A stretch of DNA of 64,000 nt from Actinomycetes bacterium (GCA_023420415.1 JAEZWF010000033.1:295046-359045); one strand, 5' to 3'; positions 7,930 through 17,162 are shown, numbered from the stretch's first letter. The notes: generated from the sequence alone by a model not told the origin. Program-made: numbers and translations.

Positions 7930-9599
7930 CGCGCCACAGCCTCGGGCACCGGGGCGACGGTGAGGTATGCCGTGAAGACGGCACCGTCGGCCGTGTTGTG
8001 GAACTCGGCCTCGCCTCCCCGACGACGACAGACCAGGCGGGTGAGGGCGAGCCCGATGCCGTGCTCGTCCGCTCCCGTGGCCTTGGTCGTCACTCCTTGG
8101 TCGAAGATGGTGGCAGCGACGTCGACGGGCACGCCGGAACCGTTGTCGCGCACCGTGATCCGCACGGTCGTCGAGTCGTGCGCGATCTCCACCTCGACCC
8201 AGGCGTCCGGGCGTCCGGCGGCGGCGTCGATGGCGTTGTCGACGAGGTTGCCGACGATCGTCGCGACGTCGGCCGAGTCCTCGGTCTGCAACCGGTCGAG
8301 GTTGGTGTCGTCGCTGATGCGCAGGTCGACCCGGCGCTCGGCGGCCACCGAGGCCTTCGCCATGAGCAGGACCCCGACGGCGGGGTCGCGGACCCGGCTG
8401 TTGACCGACAGGTCGAAGGACTGCCGTCGCTGGCTCACCGCGTCGACGTACCGCACCACTTCGTCGTACTCCCCGATCTGGATCAACCCGCTGATGGTGT
8501 GCAGCTGGTTGGCGAACTCGTGCCCCTGCGCGCGCAACAGCTGGGTGCTGCTGCGGAACGACCCCAGCTGGCGCTCGAGGTCGGCGAGGGCCGTCCGGTC
8601 ACGAAGCGTCGTGACCGTGCCGAGCCGCCGACCGTCCTTCTCGACCTCCATCCGGTTCATCACCAGCACCCGGCCACGGCGGACCACGACCTCATCGGCC
8701 AGCTGCGGGCGGCCACCCTCGTCGCCCTCGACGGCTCCCGGCTCGCGACGTCCTCCGTCGCCGGAGTCCACGCCCGTCGCCTCACCCGACAACACGGCAT
8801 ACAACCGGCCCTTGATGCGCAGGTCGTCCAGGCTCATGCCGATCGCGTGCTCGGGCAGGTCGAGCAGACGTCGGGCGACGTCGTTGACGAGGGTGACGCG
8901 CTTGGCGGGGTCGAGTGCGATGACGCCCTCGGCGATCCCGTAGAGGAGGGCCTCGCGGTGCTCGGCGAGCCCCGTGATCTCCCTCGGCTCCATGCCGAGG
9001 GTCTGGCGCTTGATGCGGCGGGCGAGCAGCCACGAGCCCAACAGGCCGATGGCGAGGGCCGTGCCGAGGTAGGTCAGCAGGTAGGACGAGGCGTCTCCGA
9101 GTCGCTGCCAGATCGTCGGCACGTCCTCGCCGATCATGACGGTGCCGAGCTGGCGGCCGGTCGCCGCCTCCAGCACCGGCACCTGGGACACGAGCTGGGT
9201 GCGTCCGGCGACCTCGAGCGTGCCCGACCAGCCAGCCCCGTCGGCCACCTCACGGCGGGGCAGCGGCAGTCGGGTGTCGTCGAGCCTGGGGTCGGTGGAG
9301 ACCCGGATCCGCTCGTCGGCGTCGGCGAAGCTCACGGTCGAGACCCGGTACTGGGTGAGCACGGACTGGGCGAGGGTCGCCAGGGCCGTGCGGGTCTCGG
9401 GGATGCGCAAGGAGTTGCGGACGAGCGGGTTGCCACCCAGCTGCTCCGCGGTGGCGGAGACGCGGCGCCCCTCGACGCGGGTGAACGTCGCCGACGACTG
9501 CGCGACCGACAACGCCCCGATCGTCACCGCCACGGCCAGCACGATCACCACCTGCAGGAACAGCAGCTGTCCCGCCAGGGTCGCCCGGCGTGCACGCAT
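7926..9599 (-). CDS. Sensor histidine kinase, CitA/DcuS family
   Basis: About 557 residues from an ATG giving MRARRATLAGQ. Transmembrane helix 1 (LLFLQVVIVLAVAVTIGAL) is followed by an extracytoplasmic PAS-like sensor domain of about 130 residues, helix 2 (YLLTYLGTALAIGLLGSWLL), a cytoplasmic PAS domain (AIAEGVIAL-like) and the kinase core. The phospho-acceptor is His360 in RAQGHEFANQLHTISGLI, the hallmark of citrate/fumarate sensors. N-box GNLVDNAIDAA and G-box DNGSGVP are intact. It should sense an external carboxylate and phosphorylate the adjacent regulator. It is divergent from tctC, with about 100 nt between the two starts. Confidence 0.93.
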   Translation of the reverse strand: MRARRATLAGQLLFLQVVIVLAVAVTIGALSVAQSSATFTRVEGRRVSATAEQLGGNPLVRNSLRIPETRTALATLAQSVLTQYRVSTVSFADADERIRVSTDPRLDDTRLPLPRREVADGAGWSGTLEVAGRTQLVSQVPVLEAATGRQLGTVMIGEDVPTIWQRLGDASSYLLTYLGTALAIGLLGSWLLARRIKRQTLGMEPREITGLAEHREALLYGIAEGVIALDPAKRVTLVNDVARRLLDLPEHAIGMSLDDLRIKGRLYAVLSGEATGVDSGDGGRREPGAVEGDEGGRPQLADEVVVRRGRVLVMNRMEVEKDGRRLGTVTTLRDRTALADLERQLGSFRSSTQLLRAQGHEFANQLHTISGLIQIGEYDEVVRYVDAVSQRRQSFDLSVNSRVRDPAVGVLLMAKASVAAERRVDLRISDDTNLDRLQTEDSADVATIVGNLVDNAIDAAAGRPDAWVEVEIAHDSTTVRITVRDNGSGVPVDVAATIFDQGVTTKATGADEHGIGLALTRLVCRRRGGEAEFHNTADGAVFTAYLTVAPVPEAVAR

Positions 9600-9700
9600 G
9601 ACCACTATGAACTCAACCTTCACTGCTGACAGAAGCGAGACCCGCGCCGTGCGGGCCGACACGATTCAACCGCTCGCCCCCCATCCAGCGAAAGGTCTCG

Positions 9701-10720
9701 ATGATGAGTACCCGCTCCACGATCCGCTTCGCCGCCCTCGCCGCGGCAGCCGCCCTGGCCCTGTCCGCCTGCGGCGCCACGAAGACCGACGCCGGCGGCT
9801 CGTCGTCGTCCGGTGGCGGCGACGACAAGCCGGCCACCGGCCTGCAGCTCATGGTCCCCAACGCCCCCGGTGGCGGTTACGACACCACAGCCCGCACTGC
9901 GGCCAAGGTGATGGAGGCCGAGAAGATCACCGGCAGCGTCCAGGTCTTCAACCTGCCCGGCGCCGGCGGCACGGTCGGCCTGCAGCGCATCGTCAACGAG
10001 AAGGGCAACGGCAAGCTCGCCATGCAGATGGGGCTGGGAGTCGTCGGCGCGGCATACACCCAGAAGTCCAAGGCGACCCTCGCCGAGACGACCCCGATCG
10101 CCAAGCTCATCGAGGAGGCGGGCGCGATCGTCGTGCCCAAGGACTCGCCCTACAAGGACGTCAACGCCCTCGTCGCGGCGTGGAAGGCCGACCCTGCGAA
10201 GTTCGCCGTCGGTGGCGGCTCGTCGCCGGGTGGTCCCGACCACCTGCTCCCGATGCAGCTCGCCAAGACGGTCGGCATCGACCCCAAGACCGTCAACTAC
10301 GTCACCTACGACGGTGGTGGCGAGCTGCTGCCGGCGTTGCTGGGCAACAAGATCAAGTTCGGCGCCAGCGGTTTCGGTGAGTTCCTCGACCAGGTCGAGG
10401 CCGGCGAGGTGCGGGTGCTCGCGGTGACGAGTGAGGAGCCCGTCGAGGCGCTCAAGGACGTGCCGACCCTCAAGTCCTCGGGCATCGACCTCGTCTTCAC
10501 CAACTGGCGCGGCATCGTCGCCCCTCCCGGCATCTCCGACGCCGACAAGCAGGTCTGGATCGACGCGCTGACCAAGATGCAGCAGTCGCAGGCGTGGAAG
10601 GACGAGGAGAAGAAGCGCGGGTGGACCGACGCGTTCGAGACCGGTGACGAGTTCGGCACCTTCCTCAAGCAGCAGGACCAGGACGTCGCCGACCTGCTCA
10701 AGCAGCTCGGGTTGGCATGA
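9701..10720 (+). CDS. tctC: Tripartite tricarboxylate transporter substrate-binding lipoprotein
   Basis: 339 residues. The N-terminus has a short basic region, the hydrophobic stretch AALAAAAALALSAC and a lipobox ending in Cys, then a Gly/Ser-rich linker, so it is an exported lipoprotein. The mature part is a TctC/Bug-family binding protein, with LMVPNAPGGGYDTTAR near the start and NLPGAGGTVGLQRI, both typical ligand-loop motifs. TctC captures a carboxylate such as citrate and delivers it to the TctAB permease. Two adjacent ATG codons (9701, 9704) follow an AAAGG site; either could serve as the start. It is the first gene of tctCBA, and its stop overlaps tctB by 4 nt. Confidence 0.93.
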   Translation: MMSTRSTIRFAALAAAAALALSACGATKTDAGGSSSSGGGDDKPATGLQLMVPNAPGGGYDTTARTAAKVMEAEKITGSVQVFNLPGAGGTVGLQRIVNEKGNGKLAMQMGLGVVGAAYTQKSKATLAETTPIAKLIEEAGAIVVPKDSPYKDVNALVAAWKADPAKFAVGGGSSPGGPDHLLPMQLAKTVGIDPKTVNYVTYDGGGELLPALLGNKIKFGASGFGEFLDQVEAGEVRVLAVTSEEPVEALKDVPTLKSSGIDLVFTNWRGIVAPPGISDADKQVWIDALTKMQQSQAWKDEEKKRGWTDAFETGDEFGTFLKQQDQDVADLLKQLGLA

Positions 10721-11232
10721 GCCTGCAGGACTCCCGCCCCCGGGCAGGGATCAAGGACCGCGCACAGCTCGGTGTGTGCGCGGGCCTTGCCCTGCTCGGG
10801 GTGGCCCTGCTCGTCGATGCGAGCCGGATCGGCCACGCCGCGAGCAGCAACGACCCGGTGGGGCCGCGCGCCGTCCCGATCGTCCTCGGCGTCGCCCTGC
10901 TCGTGGTCTCCGCCTTCTACCTCGTCGACATCCTGCGCGGCGGCCGCGGCGAGGAGGAGGAAGGTGAGGACGTCGAGCTGGGCCACGGAGCAGACTGGAA
11001 GACGCTCGGCCTGCTCGCCTTCTTCTTCCTCCTCAACGCGCTGCTCATCGACCGGCTCGGCTGGGTGATCAGTGGCTCGATCCTGTTCTGGGGCAGCGCA
11101 TTCGCCCTCGGCAACCGCCACCACATCCGCGGCCTGGTCGTCGCCGTCGTGCTCGCCCTCGTCACGTTCTACGTGTTCGCGATCGGCCTCGGCGTCAACC
11201 TGCCGGCCGGCATACTCCAAGGAATCCTCTGA
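10717..11232 (+). CDS. tctB: Tripartite tricarboxylate transporter small permease subunit
   Basis: 171 residues with four predicted membrane helices: LGVCAGLALLGVALLVDAS, VPIVLGVALLVVSAFYLVDI, LGLLAFFFLLNALLIDRLGWV and LVVAVVLALVTFYVFAIGLGV. An acidic cytoplasmic loop (RGEEEEGEDVE) lies between helices 2 and 3. Position and architecture match TctB (DUF1468), the small, poorly conserved membrane subunit that partners TctA in sodium- or proton-driven carboxylate uptake. It overlaps tctC by 4 nt and tctA by 1 nt (TGATG), indicating tight translational coupling and fixed stoichiometry. Confidence 0.88.
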   Translation: MSLQDSRPRAGIKDRAQLGVCAGLALLGVALLVDASRIGHAASSNDPVGPRAVPIVLGVALLVVSAFYLVDILRGGRGEEEEGEDVELGHGADWKTLGLLAFFFLLNALLIDRLGWVISGSILFWGSAFALGNRHHIRGLVVAVVLALVTFYVFAIGLGVNLPAGILQGIL

Positions 11233-12815
11233 TGGACAACCTGAACGCCCTGCTCCAGGGCTTCGGCGACGTCCTCACGCCGACGAACCTGCTGTTCGCG
11301 TTGGCGGGCGTCATCATCGGCACCGCAGTCGGGGTGCTGCCCGGCATCGGTCCGGCCATGACGGTCGCGCTGTTGCTGCCGGTCACGTACGGGCTCGAGC
11401 CTGCGCAGGCCCTGATCATGTTCGCCGGCATCTTCTACGGCGGCATGTACGGAGGGTCGACCACCTCGATCCTGCTCAACACCCCGGGTGAGTCGTCCTC
11501 GGTGGTCACCGCCATCGAGGGCAACATGATGGCCAAGGCCGGGCGCGCCGCCCAGGCGCTCGCGACCGCAGCCATCGGGTCGTTCATCGCCGGCACGATC
11601 GGCACGATGCTGCTGGTCCTGGTGATGCCGCAGATCGTGAAGTTCGCGGTGAGCCTGGGCTCGCCGGAGTACCTCGCGATCATCGTCGTCGCGTTCGTGG
11701 CTGTCTCCGCGGTCCTCGGATCGTCGCGCGTGCGCGGGCTTGCCTCGCTGCTCGTCGGCCTGTCCATCGGGGTCGTCGGCATCGACTTCGTCACGGGGCA
11801 GCAGCGGATGACGCTGGGCATCCCGCAGCTCGCCGACGGCATCGACGTCGTCGTCGTCGCGGTCGGCATCTTCGCCGTCGGCGAGGCCCTGTGGGTCGCC
11901 GCCCACCTGCGCCGCAAGGCCGCCTCGGTGATCCCCGTCGGCCAGCCGTGGATGGGCAGGCAGGACTGGAAGCGGTCGTGGAAGCCGTGGCTGCGCGGCA
12001 CGGCGTTCGGGTTCCCGTTCGGGGCGATCCCGGCCGGTGGCGCCGAGCTGCCGACGTTCCTGTCGTACATCACCGAGCGCAAGCTCTCCAAGCACCCGGA
12101 GGAGTTCGGCAAGGGCGCCATCGAGGGGGTGGCCGGCCCCGAGGCGGCCAACAACGCCTCGGCCGCAGGCACTCTCGTGCCGCTGCTCGCCCTCGGCCTG
12201 CCGACCAACGCCACCGCGGCGATCATGCTGGCCGCGATCCAGGGCTGGGGCATCGAGCCTGGACCGACGCTGCTCGCCCGCGAGCCCAAGCTCGTCTGGG
12301 CGCTCATCGCCAGCCTCTTCATCGGCAACGCCATGCTGCTGCTGCTCAACCTGCCGCTCGCGCCGGCGTGGGCCAAGCTGCTGCAGGTGCCGCGCCCCTA
12401 CCTCTACGCGGGCATCCTCTTCTTCGCGTCGATGGGTGCGTATGCCGTGCAGGGCCAGCCGTTCGACCTCTACCTGTTGCTCATCCTGGGCCTGGTGGGC
12501 TTCGCGATGCGCCGGTTCGGTCTGCCCGTGCTGCCGTTGATCGTCGGCGTCATCCTCGGCCCGCTCGCGGAGAAGCACCTGCGCCGGTCGCTGCAGGTGA
12601 GCGGCGGCGAGTGGTCGGGTCTGCTCGCGGGACCGGTCACCTACGTGTGCTACGCGATCGTGCTGCTGGTCCTGGCGTGGCCGCTCATCGCCGCCATCGT
12701 GCGCCGCATCCGCGGCGGCGGCGACGCAGACGGAGGCGGGGACGGCCCAGACCCCGTCAAGACCGCCACCACGCATTTCGGGCGTGGTGGCAACGTTCCA
12801 GACATGGGGATGTGA
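11232..12815 (+). CDS. tctA: Tripartite tricarboxylate transporter large permease subunit
   Basis: 527 residues, the usual size for TctA. The conserved N-terminal signature GVLPGIGPAMTVALLLPVTYGL and the glycine-rich GIFYGGMYGGSTTSILLNTPGE are present. A second internal repeat carries the matching AIPAGGAELPTFLSY and EGVAGPEAANNASAAGTLVPLLALGLP, giving the inverted-repeat topology of the family. It is the transport channel of the TctABC system. The C-terminal tail is Asp/Gly-rich and hydrophilic. Only 6 nt separate it from the universal stress protein gene, which therefore belongs to the same operon. Confidence 0.93.
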   Translation: MDNLNALLQGFGDVLTPTNLLFALAGVIIGTAVGVLPGIGPAMTVALLLPVTYGLEPAQALIMFAGIFYGGMYGGSTTSILLNTPGESSSVVTAIEGNMMAKAGRAAQALATAAIGSFIAGTIGTMLLVLVMPQIVKFAVSLGSPEYLAIIVVAFVAVSAVLGSSRVRGLASLLVGLSIGVVGIDFVTGQQRMTLGIPQLADGIDVVVVAVGIFAVGEALWVAAHLRRKAASVIPVGQPWMGRQDWKRSWKPWLRGTAFGFPFGAIPAGGAELPTFLSYITERKLSKHPEEFGKGAIEGVAGPEAANNASAAGTLVPLLALGLPTNATAAIMLAAIQGWGIEPGPTLLAREPKLVWALIASLFIGNAMLLLLNLPLAPAWAKLLQVPRPYLYAGILFFASMGAYAVQGQPFDLYLLLILGLVGFAMRRFGLPVLPLIVGVILGPLAEKHLRRSLQVSGGEWSGLLAGPVTYVCYAIVLLVLAWPLIAAIVRRIRGGGDADGGGDGPDPVKTATTHFGRGGNVPDMGM

Positions 12816-12821
12816 GCCGAG

Positions 12822-13214
12822 ATGACCGTTCTCGTGGGGTACGTCCCCAACAACTATGGCGAGGCGGCGCTGACCGCAGCCGTCGAGGAAGCCGGGCGCC
12901 GGCAGGAGCCGCTGCTCGTCGTCAACATGTCGCGCGACGACGTGCTCGCCGACGCCCACCGCGCGGGTGAGGAGCAGCTCGACCGGGTCCGCCGTGACCT
13001 CGACGAGCTGGGCCTGTCCGCCGAGGTGCGTCGGATCGAGCACGGGAGCGACCCGGCCGAGGCACTGCTGGCCGCTGCGCGCGAGGCGGACGCGTCGGTG
13101 GTCGTCATCGGCCTGCGCCACCGCACGCCGGTGGGCAAGCTCATCCTCGGCTCGACCGCGCAGCGCGTGCTGCTCGACGCCACCTGTCCGGTCCTGGCGG
13201 TCAAGCCGTCCTGA
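12822..13214 (+). CDS. Universal stress protein (UspA family)
   Basis: A 130-residue single UspA domain. It starts with the strand MTVLVGYVPNNYGEAAL and ends with the ATP-binding glycine pattern GLRHRTPVGKLILGSTAQRVLLD followed by CPVLAVKP, the classic G-x2-G-x9-G-S/T-like motif of ATP-binding Usp proteins (first G slightly shifted). It is the last gene of the tct operon, separated by 6 nt. Small Usp proteins next to transporters are thought to tune their activity; here that is inferred only from operon membership. A strong terminator follows. Confidence 0.9.
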   Translation: MTVLVGYVPNNYGEAALTAAVEEAGRRQEPLLVVNMSRDDVLADAHRAGEEQLDRVRRDLDELGLSAEVRRIEHGSDPAEALLAAAREADASVVVIGLRHRTPVGKLILGSTAQRVLLDATCPVLAVKPS

Positions 13215-13223
13215 CCGACTGAC

Positions 13224-13258
13224 GACGCCCGCCGACGATGACCTCGTCGGCGGGCGTC
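13224..13258. terminator. Bidirectional terminator between usp and the MMPL gene
   Basis: A perfect 13-bp stem pairs GACGCCCGCCGAC (13224-13236) with GTCGGCGGGCGTC (13246-13258) around a 9-nt loop. The two flanking genes converge on it, so it can serve both strands. Confidence 0.75.
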
Positions 13259-13278
13259 GCCTTGCGTGTCAGCGGTTT

Positions 13279-15903
13279 TCAGACCCGTTGGTATGCCGGC
13301 CGGTCACCCGCGACGTCGTCGTCACCGTCGCGCTGTGGCTGCGCGTCGTCGTCCCCTTCGTCCCCGTCGTCGCCGTCTCGGTCGTCGCCACCCTGTCGTT
13401 CGGCGTCGGTGCGGGCGAGGTGGCGGGTGAGGCCGGTGCCCTCGATGTCGAGGTTCGGCAGCACGCGGTCGAGCCAGCGCGGGATCCACCAGGCCCTGTC
13501 ACCGAGCAGGTGCATCACCGCTGGTATCAACGTCATTCGCACAAGGAAGGCGTCGACCGCCACACCGATCGCGAGGCCCAATCCGATCGGCCGGATCATG
13601 GTGAGGTGGGCGAAGATGAAGCCTGCGAAGACCGAGATCATGATCGCGGCGGCCGCGACAACGACCTTGTAGCCCTGCCGGAACCCGGTGCGGACGGCAC
13701 GCCTCGCCTCCTCGCCGTGCGCCCGCGCCTCGTGCATGCCCGAGACGAGGAACATCTGGTAGTCCATCGCCAGTCCGAACAGCACGCCGATCAGGAGCGT
13801 CGGGAAGAACGGCATGATCGGGCCCGGGCGGCTCACCCCGAGCAGGTCGCCGAGCCAACCCCACTGGTAGACCGCGACGACGGCACCGAACGCGGCTGCC
13901 ACGGAGAGCAGGAACCCGCCGGTCGCCACGAGCGGCACCAGCACCGACCGGAACACCGCCATGAGCAACAGCAGCGACAGCCCGACGACCAGCAGCACGT
14001 AGAGCGGCAGGGCGCTCGCGAGGCGCTCGGAGATCTCGATGTTGGCGACCGTCTGACCGGTGATGCCGAGGCTCTGCCCCTGCCCCAGGTCGGAGCCGAG
14101 CTCGTCGAGGTTGTGGACGAGGTCGACGGTGCGCTGCGACGTGGGTCCGTCGGTCGGGACCACCTGGAAGGCGAGGGTGTCACGGTCCTCGCTGACCCCG
14201 AACGGCACGACCTGACGCACCCCGTCGAGGTCCGCGAGCCGCTCGCCCACGCGCAGCTGGGTCGGCGCGACCTCGGCCTGGCTGATCGGCTCGTCGCGGC
14301 TCATGACGGCCACGATCGGGCCGTTCGCGCCGGGACCGAAGTTCTCCTCGATGGTGACGTAGGAGTGGAAGGCGCTGGAGTCCTTGGGTTCGCTGCTGCC
14401 GTCGGGCAGGCCGAGCCGCAGCGACAGGGCGGGCAGCGCCATGAGGGCGATCAGCACGACGGTGCCGGCGATGGCCAGCCACGGGCGGTCCGTGACGACC
14501 TCGACCCAACGGCCCCGGGCGCGAGGTGACCCCGTGTGCTTGCCGGAGTCCGCGGCATACCCGGCTTTGGCCCAGGCGCGCCGGGACAGCACTCGGCGAC
14601 CCATCAGGCTCAGCACCGCCGGCGTCAGCGTGATGGCGACGAGGACGGTGGCGACGACGGTCCCGGCTGCCACGAGACCCATCTGGGCGAGGATCGGCAG
14701 GCCCGACACGGTGAGCGCGGCGAGGGCGATGACGACGGTGGTGCCGGCGACGACCACTGCGTTGCCGGCGGTGCCGGTGGCGAGGCCGATCGAGTGCTGG
14801 AGCTCGACACCGCCGAGCAGCTGCTGGCGGTGCCGGTTGACGATGAACAGGGCGTAGTCGATGCCGACGGCGAGGCCGAGCATGAGCGCGAGTGCGGGGG
14901 TCATCGAGTTCATGTCGAAGAACGCGGTGGCCGCCATGGCGCCGACGATGCCGACGCCGACCCCGACGAGGCCGACGAGCAGGGGCAGTCCCGCAGCGAC
15001 GAGGGTGCCGAGCATGAGCAGCAGCACGATGCCGGCGATGACGAACCCGACGATCTCCCCGACCCCGACGAGGCTGCGGGTCTGCAGGATGTCGGCGTTG
15101 TAGTCGACGCGGACACCGTCGTCGGCGAGGGCCTTGCCGATCTCGGGCACGTGGGCGCGCACCTCGGGGGAGAGCTGTGCCACGGACTCGTCGAACTGGA
15201 TCTGCAGCATGGCGGTGCTGCCGTCCTTGCTGACGAACCGCAGGCCGTCGCTGAGGTCGAGCATGCGCTGACCCTGCTGCACCTGGGCGCGGGCCGCGGC
15301 GATCTTCGCGTCACCGGAGTCGAGCTGGGCCTCGAGGTCGGCGTTGCCCTTCGCGCGGTTGGGGATCTCGGCCCGCAGCTCCTGGGCCTTGGCGCTGTCG
15401 CCCTGCCCGGTGCGCTCGAGCTCGGCGAGGTCGGCCCGCGCGGTCGCGAGGTCGCGGGTGGCGAGGCGCAGGAAGTCGTGTCCCTTGTCGAGCTCGGCCT
15501 GCTGCTCGTCGATCTTCGCCTGGCCGTCGTGGGCCTTGGCGGCCGCGTCGTCGAGGCGGGCCTGCTGCTCGAACGGGTTCATCACCGACTGCACCTGGGG
15601 CGCCTTCTCCCACTGCGCGATGGTCTGGTCGATGGCGGCCCGCTGGGCGGCGGTGAAGGCGCCGTCGCGCTCGTTCTCGAGCGTGATGGTCGCGATGCCG
15701 CCGGCGCTGGCGGGGATCTCCTGACCGAGATCGTCGATGACCCTCTGGAACTGGGCGCCGGGGATGGAGATCTCCGTGGTGGGCGGTGAGGAGAAGGCGG
15801 CCATCGCGGTGCCGAGCAGGCCGAGGACCACGACCCAGACGGCGATGGTGCGCCAGGCGTGGCGGGCGGCGAGGCGGCCGAGCCGGTAGAGGAAGGTGGC
15901 CAT
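13279..15903 (-). CDS. MMPL family transporter (RND superfamily)
   Basis: 874 residues organised as two repeated halves, each with one helix, a large extracytoplasmic domain and a five-helix bundle. The first extracytoplasmic domain contains a predicted coiled coil rich in Ala, Glu and Gln (about residues 110-215, for example DEQQAELDKGHDFL). The membrane core has the MMPL segment MLGLAVGIDYALFIVNRHR and its repeat FGLAMDYQMFLVSGMHEA, with the Asp-Tyr proton-relay pair in each half. MMPL proteins export lipids or amphiphiles using the proton gradient. The C-terminal tail is very Asp/Arg-rich. The TetR gene lies 3 nt upstream on the same strand, so the pair forms a repressor-pump operon. Confidence 0.92.
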   Translation of the reverse strand: MATFLYRLGRLAARHAWRTIAVWVVVLGLLGTAMAAFSSPPTTEISIPGAQFQRVIDDLGQEIPASAGGIATITLENERDGAFTAAQRAAIDQTIAQWEKAPQVQSVMNPFEQQARLDDAAAKAHDGQAKIDEQQAELDKGHDFLRLATRDLATARADLAELERTGQGDSAKAQELRAEIPNRAKGNADLEAQLDSGDAKIAAARAQVQQGQRMLDLSDGLRFVSKDGSTAMLQIQFDESVAQLSPEVRAHVPEIGKALADDGVRVDYNADILQTRSLVGVGEIVGFVIAGIVLLLMLGTLVAAGLPLLVGLVGVGVGIVGAMAATAFFDMNSMTPALALMLGLAVGIDYALFIVNRHRQQLLGGVELQHSIGLATGTAGNAVVVAGTTVVIALAALTVSGLPILAQMGLVAAGTVVATVLVAITLTPAVLSLMGRRVLSRRAWAKAGYAADSGKHTGSPRARGRWVEVVTDRPWLAIAGTVVLIALMALPALSLRLGLPDGSSEPKDSSAFHSYVTIEENFGPGANGPIVAVMSRDEPISQAEVAPTQLRVGERLADLDGVRQVVPFGVSEDRDTLAFQVVPTDGPTSQRTVDLVHNLDELGSDLGQGQSLGITGQTVANIEISERLASALPLYVLLVVGLSLLLLMAVFRSVLVPLVATGGFLLSVAAAFGAVVAVYQWGWLGDLLGVSRPGPIMPFFPTLLIGVLFGLAMDYQMFLVSGMHEARAHGEEARRAVRTGFRQGYKVVVAAAAIMISVFAGFIFAHLTMIRPIGLGLAIGVAVDAFLVRMTLIPAVMHLLGDRAWWIPRWLDRVLPNLDIEGTGLTRHLARTDAERQGGDDRDGDDGDEGDDDAQPQRDGDDDVAGDRPAYQRV

Positions 15904-15906
15904 GGG

Positions 15907-16638
15907 TCAGGACTCCTGGGTGGCGGTGCGAGAGATGGGGGTGTCCAGGTCGGCGCCGGGTGCGGCCGGCTCGGCGAACGCGGTGTAGAGGTGGCTGAAC
16001 GCCTGGCGGAGCAGCTCGAGGTGCAGCCAGCGGGTGTCGTCGTCGACCACGCCTCGGGACTGGTCGAGCCACGCCATGGTCGCGACCGTGCCCGCGGCCA
16101 TGACCGCGCGCGCCACGACCTGGGCGTAGAGGGGGTCGGCGGCGTCACCGAGCCGGGCCATGACGGCCTCGGCGATCTGCGCGACCTCGGCGCCCTGGGC
16201 GTCGACGAGGAAGTAGCGCGCGGCGGGTGAGGTGGACGCCTGGGAGAAGACGACGACGGCCTTCTCGAGCACCTCGGTGTCCAGCGGCTCGGTGAGGATC
16301 GCGGTGAGCGACTCACGCATGGTCTCGGTGTCGGGCCGGGCCAGGAACCGGTCCACGAGTCCGGCGATCGCCTCGCGCATCCGCTCCTGGAGGACGAGCT
16401 CGACGCGCGGGTAGTAGTTGAACAGGGTGCGCCGCGAGACTCCGGCCCGCTGGGCGATGGCGTCGGCGGTGGCGGCCTCGAACCCGCTCTCGGCGACTAG
16501 CTGCCAGGCCGCCTCCTCGAGCCGGCGCGCGGTCTCGGCCCGGTTGCGGGCACGCAGCCCGTCGGGGGCGGCCTCGGGCGCGGAGTCGGGCGCGGAGTCG
16601 GGCGCGGAGTCGGTCGGCTGGTCTGGCGTCGTGCTCAT
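15907..16638 (-). CDS. TetR family transcriptional regulator
   Basis: 243 residues. After a short disordered N-terminus containing a repeated Asp-Ser-Ala-Pro motif comes the helix-turn-helix: ETARRLEEAAWQLVAESGFEA then ADAIAQRAGVSRRTLFNYYPR, the TetR recognition helix. The C-terminal ligand domain has no assigned inducer. It precedes the MMPL gene by 3 nt and probably represses both genes via the palindrome immediately upstream. The ATG at 16638 is retained because the DNA-binding domain then begins after only about 30 residues. Confidence 0.9.
   Translation of the reverse strand: MSTTPDQPTDSAPDSAPDSAPEAAPDGLRARNRAETARRLEEAAWQLVAESGFEAATADAIAQRAGVSRRTLFNYYPRVELVLQERMREAIAGLVDRFLARPDTETMRESLTAILTEPLDTEVLEKAVVVFSQASTSPAARYFLVDAQGAEVAQIAEAVMARLGDAADPLYAQVVARAVMAAGTVATMAWLDQSRGVVDDDTRWLHLELLRQAFSHLYTAFAEPAAPGADLDTPISRTATQES
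16576..16611. repeat. 12-nt tandem repeat, three copies, inside the TetR gene
   Basis: The unit GGGCGCGGAGTC is repeated exactly three times. On the coding strand it adds Asp-Ser-Ala-Pro repeats to the disordered N-terminus of the TetR protein. The period is a multiple of three, so copy-number change would not break the frame. Confidence 0.85.
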
Positions 16639-16654
16639 ATCTGCACCCTAGGGC

Positions 16655-16678
16655 AAGTTTGCACGACGGTGCAAATTT
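16655..16678. promoter_or_regulatory. Palindromic TetR operator
   Basis: A perfect 7-bp inverted repeat TTTGCAC-GACG-GTGCAAA (16658-16675), extended by AA/TT at the ends with one mismatch, sits 17-40 bp upstream of the TetR start. Size and position fit an autoregulatory TetR site controlling the TetR-MMPL operon. Confidence 0.6.
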
Positions 16679-16737
16679 GTGAGGTCGCTGGCGGGCGCCG
16701 CGTTTGCGGTCGGTCGGCAGGTGGGTGCAGGAACTAC

Positions 16738-17092
16738 TGCGTCGCTGCTCCGTGGAGCGGGCGGTGAGCTGGTGAGGTGCTCGCGGGCAGTGGGTCACTG
16801 CTCCGGAAAGCGGGCCACGGCGTTGAAGCGCGGGCTGTCGCGGCGGGGCTGCTCCGCCCGTGACCGCAATGCCGGTCGGCGATGGCGTGATCGAGGCGCA
16901 GGAAGGCCGCGTGGCCCGCTGAGGGGAGCAGTGACTCAGAAGTGGCGCGAGCGGGTTGGCCCCGTGGCCCGCTGGGCGGAGCAGTGACGCAGCAGCAGCG
17001 AACACCGTGACCCACCGGCCCGCCGCCGCGGCGGCTTGCCCGTCTGGTGTTGCGGTGAGTGCAGCAGTGAGTCGGTGAGTGCAGCAGCGACT
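16738..17092. repeat. Cluster of related short repeats in a 580-bp gene-free region
   Basis: No gene is supported between 16639 and 17219. The stretch holds at least four copies of a roughly 25-30 bp element, GTGGCCCGCT-N4-GGAGCAGTGAC: two on the plus strand (16911-16939 and 16964-16992), one clear minus-strand copy (16794-16818) and one diverged minus-strand copy (16738-16762). A 20-nt direct repeat (CGGTGAGTGCAGCAG at 17053 and 17073) follows. The minus and plus copies can pair to form a large stem. No transposase is near, and the function is unknown. Confidence 0.65.
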
Positions 17093-17162
17093 CATCGTTC
17101 GACCTCACCTGGATGAAGTCGCCGCGGCATCCACCGGCGGACCCTCTCGTCTCGCATTCGAG

